Assembly (NCBI GenBank): GCA_022781715.1
Contig: JALETB010000085.1
Location: forward strand, 1-32,574
Direction of reading: 5' to 3'
Length of the DNA stretch: 32,574 nt
Source: Clostridiales bacterium
GTDB taxonomy: Bacteria; Bacillota; Clostridia; Christensenellales; Borkfalkiaceae
Shown one piece after another: positions 31,298-32,574 of the stretch; position 1 is the first letter of the stretch, and each line of letters starts with the position of its first letter. The notes beneath the pieces are model-generated. The model was not told where the DNA came from. It saw only the letters and a program-made list of their open reading frames with translations, and did not search any database. Position numbers and translations under genes: made by a program.

Positions 31298-32443
31298 ATG
31301 AAAGGTTTAAAAAACGTTAAAGTATATATAAAAAACGTGGGCGTCGTAACTACGAATATAGGCATCGAAAACGGTAAAATAGCATATATCGGTGACAATG
31401 CGGAAAATATCGAGTCGCTTTTCGAAACGGACGGAGTGGTTCTGCCCGGTTTTATCGACGAGCATATTCACGGTGCGGGCGGTTCGGACGCAATGGACGG
31501 GACGGTGGAGGCGTTGCAGACGATTTCGGAGTTCGTTGCGAGGGAAGGAACGACGGGCTTTTTGGCTACCACGATGACTCAAAGCCCTGAAAATATAACG
31601 AACGCGCTCAAAGCGGTTAAAAAAATCAGAGAAAAGGGCGATTATAAGGGCGCGGAAGTTCTCGGCGTTCATCTCGAAGGTCCGTTCATCTCTCCCAAGC
31701 ACGTGGGCGCGCAGCCGCTCGAATACGTCGCAAACCCCAGCGCGGAACTTTTCGACGAATATAACAAAGCGAGCGGAGATTCGATTAAAATCGTAACGCT
31801 TGCGCCGGAAGTTGAAGGCGGGCTGGAACTCGTTAAACATCTCAGCGAAAAAGGCGTAGTCGCTTCGGTGGGGCATACGGGCGGAAAATACTCCGACGTC
31901 GTTAAGGCGGTTGCCGCGGGCGCGACGAACGTCACGCACACGTATAACGCGCAGACGGGGCTTCATCACAGAGAAGCGGGCGTTGTCGGCGCGGCTATGC
32001 TTCTGGACGAACTCAATTGCGAAATGATTTGCGATACGATTCACGTGAGCGTTCCCGCAATCAGACTCGTCATCAAAAACAAACCGCACGATAAGTACAC
32101 GCTTATAACCGACGCTATGAGGGCGAAAGGTATGCCGGACGGAAAATCCGAACTCGGCGGACAGGAAGTTTTCGTTAAAAACGGCGAGGCAAGGCTTGCC
32201 GACGGAACTTTGGCGGGCAGCGTTCTCAAAATGAACGTCGCGATAAAGAACCTTGTTGAAAAAGCCGGCGTTGCGTTTACGGACGCGGTGGACTTTGCAA
32301 CGTATAACCCCGCGAAAAACATAGGCGCTTTAAGCGAGCGCGGAACAATAGAGGTCGGCAAGCGCGCCGATTTAACCGTTCTCGACGGGAATTATGAAGT
32401 TCTTTATACGGTCGTAAACGGTAAAGTCGTCTATAAGAAATAA
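31298..32443 (+). CDS. nagA: N-acetylglucosamine-6-phosphate deacetylase
   Basis: Metal-dependent amidohydrolase of 381 residues that removes acetate from GlcNAc-6-phosphate to give the NagB substrate. The TIM-barrel metal motifs are DEHIHGAGG near residue 50, HLEGPFISPKHVGAQP near residue 126 with the metal-binding glutamate, VGHTGG and TNVTHTYNAQTGLHHREAG near residues 190-230 for the other histidines, and LITDAMRAKGMPDG near residue 270 with the catalytic aspartate. The ATG at 31298 has GGAG upstream and matches the family start; an earlier TTG at 31256 has no ribosome binding site. It is the last gene of the operon, with a terminator 20 bp downstream. Confidence 0.96.
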   Translation: MKGLKNVKVYIKNVGVVTTNIGIENGKIAYIGDNAENIESLFETDGVVLPGFIDEHIHGAGGSDAMDGTVEALQTISEFVAREGTTGFLATTMTQSPENITNALKAVKKIREKGDYKGAEVLGVHLEGPFISPKHVGAQPLEYVANPSAELFDEYNKASGDSIKIVTLAPEVEGGLELVKHLSEKGVVASVGHTGGKYSDVVKAVAAGATNVTHTYNAQTGLHHREAGVVGAAMLLDELNCEMICDTIHVSVPAIRLVIKNKPHDKYTLITDAMRAKGMPDGKSELGGQEVFVKNGEARLADGTLAGSVLKMNVAIKNLVEKAGVAFTDAVDFATYNPAKNIGALSERGTIEVGKRADLTVLDGNYEVLYTVVNGKVVYKK

Positions 32444-32462
32444 ACATATATATAATAGCATT

Positions 32463-32491
32463 ACCGCAGGGTTCGCGCTCTGCGGTTTTTT
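32463..32491 (+). terminator. Rho-independent terminator of the nag operon
   Basis: ACCGCAG (32463-32469) pairs with CTGCGGT (32480-32486) and is followed by a T-tract to 32491. It closes the ROK-nagB-nagA transcript. Confidence 0.88.
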
Positions 32492-32500
32492 ATTGCAAAA

Positions 32501-32540
32501 AATGAATATTATGCAAATAAAATGAATATTATCCAAATAC
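32501..32540. repeat. Two 20-bp tandem repeats, possible operator
   Basis: AATGAATATTATGCAAATAA (32501-32520) is followed at once by AATGAATATTATCCAAATAC (32521-32540), two differences in 20 bp. Direct repeats spaced about two helix turns are the usual binding layout of AraC-type activators. The remaining 34 bp of the window show no gene start, so the regulated gene would lie outside. Confidence 0.55.
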
Positions 32541-32574
32541 AAGTAAATTTATGTGTAAAAATCAAAAACTTGCG

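Noticed and set aside
30478..31398. Minus-strand open frame opposite nagB (306 codons)
   Set aside because: Shadow of nagB caused by the same codon bias; low-complexity, no family motif.
1..32574. CRISPR array, rRNA genes, toxin-antitoxin pairs or phage-defence genes
   Set aside because: No regularly spaced repeats, no rRNA-like sequence and no gene pair with such features was found.

Overview
The window looks like a chromosomal segment of an uncultured, anaerobic-type Firmicute of class Clostridia. The evidence is a Gram-positive style dcw (division and cell wall) cluster, a spoVT-yabM-yabN block arranged as in Bacillus, AGGAG-type ribosome binding sites, near-consensus sigma-A promoters and a MurE with the meso-diaminopimelate signature DNPR. 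SpoVT suggests a sporulating lineage or ancestor. Placement below class (for example Christensenellales-like) is a guess.

Layout. Positions 1-2641 are an accessory block: the tail of an unknown gene, a large serine recombinase split by a frameshift, a gap with nested inverted repeats, and a small sigma-factor-like protein. The block ends at a tRNA-Leu(AAG) gene on the minus strand (2705-2790). From 9196 down to 2976 a minus-strand operon runs spoVT, a YabM/MurJ-type flippase, yabN/mazG, dusB, a nitrilase-fold pseudoenzyme, trmL and a DUF6062 gene. Next is a membrane-bound spermidine-synthase-like gene (minus). It diverges from a small membrane protein gene driven by two tandem consensus promoters. 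Then comes murI (glutamate racemase).

From 12420 to 26293 lies the dcw cluster, opened by a consensus promoter and closed by a strong terminator: mraZ, rsmH, an ftsL-like gene, a class B PBP, murE, mraY, murD, ftsW, murA, ftsQ/divIB, ftsA and ftsZ. murF, murG, murC and murB are absent and murA directly follows ftsW. A MITE-like element of about 275 bp with 25-bp terminal inverted repeats (counting the TA ends) sits between murA and ftsQ and supplies murA's stop codon. An upstream hairpin could hide the murA ribosome binding site.

The last third is an amino-sugar locus. An AraC-type regulator and a phosphohexomutase are transcribed leftward. Diverging from them is an operon of an unusual ROK-family kinase, nagB and nagA, which would take N-acetylglucosamine through GlcNAc-6-P and GlcN-6-P to fructose-6-P. 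The window ends with a terminator and two 20-bp tandem repeats that may be operator half-sites of the next transcription unit.

The strongest candidates for something undescribed are the TA-flanked MITE in the murA stop codon, the catalytically degenerate nitrilase-fold gene kept in the spoVT operon, the duplicated promoter with internal palindromes at 11056-11117, and the SD-masking hairpin in front of murA. I see no CRISPR array, toxin-antitoxin pair or obvious phage-defence system.
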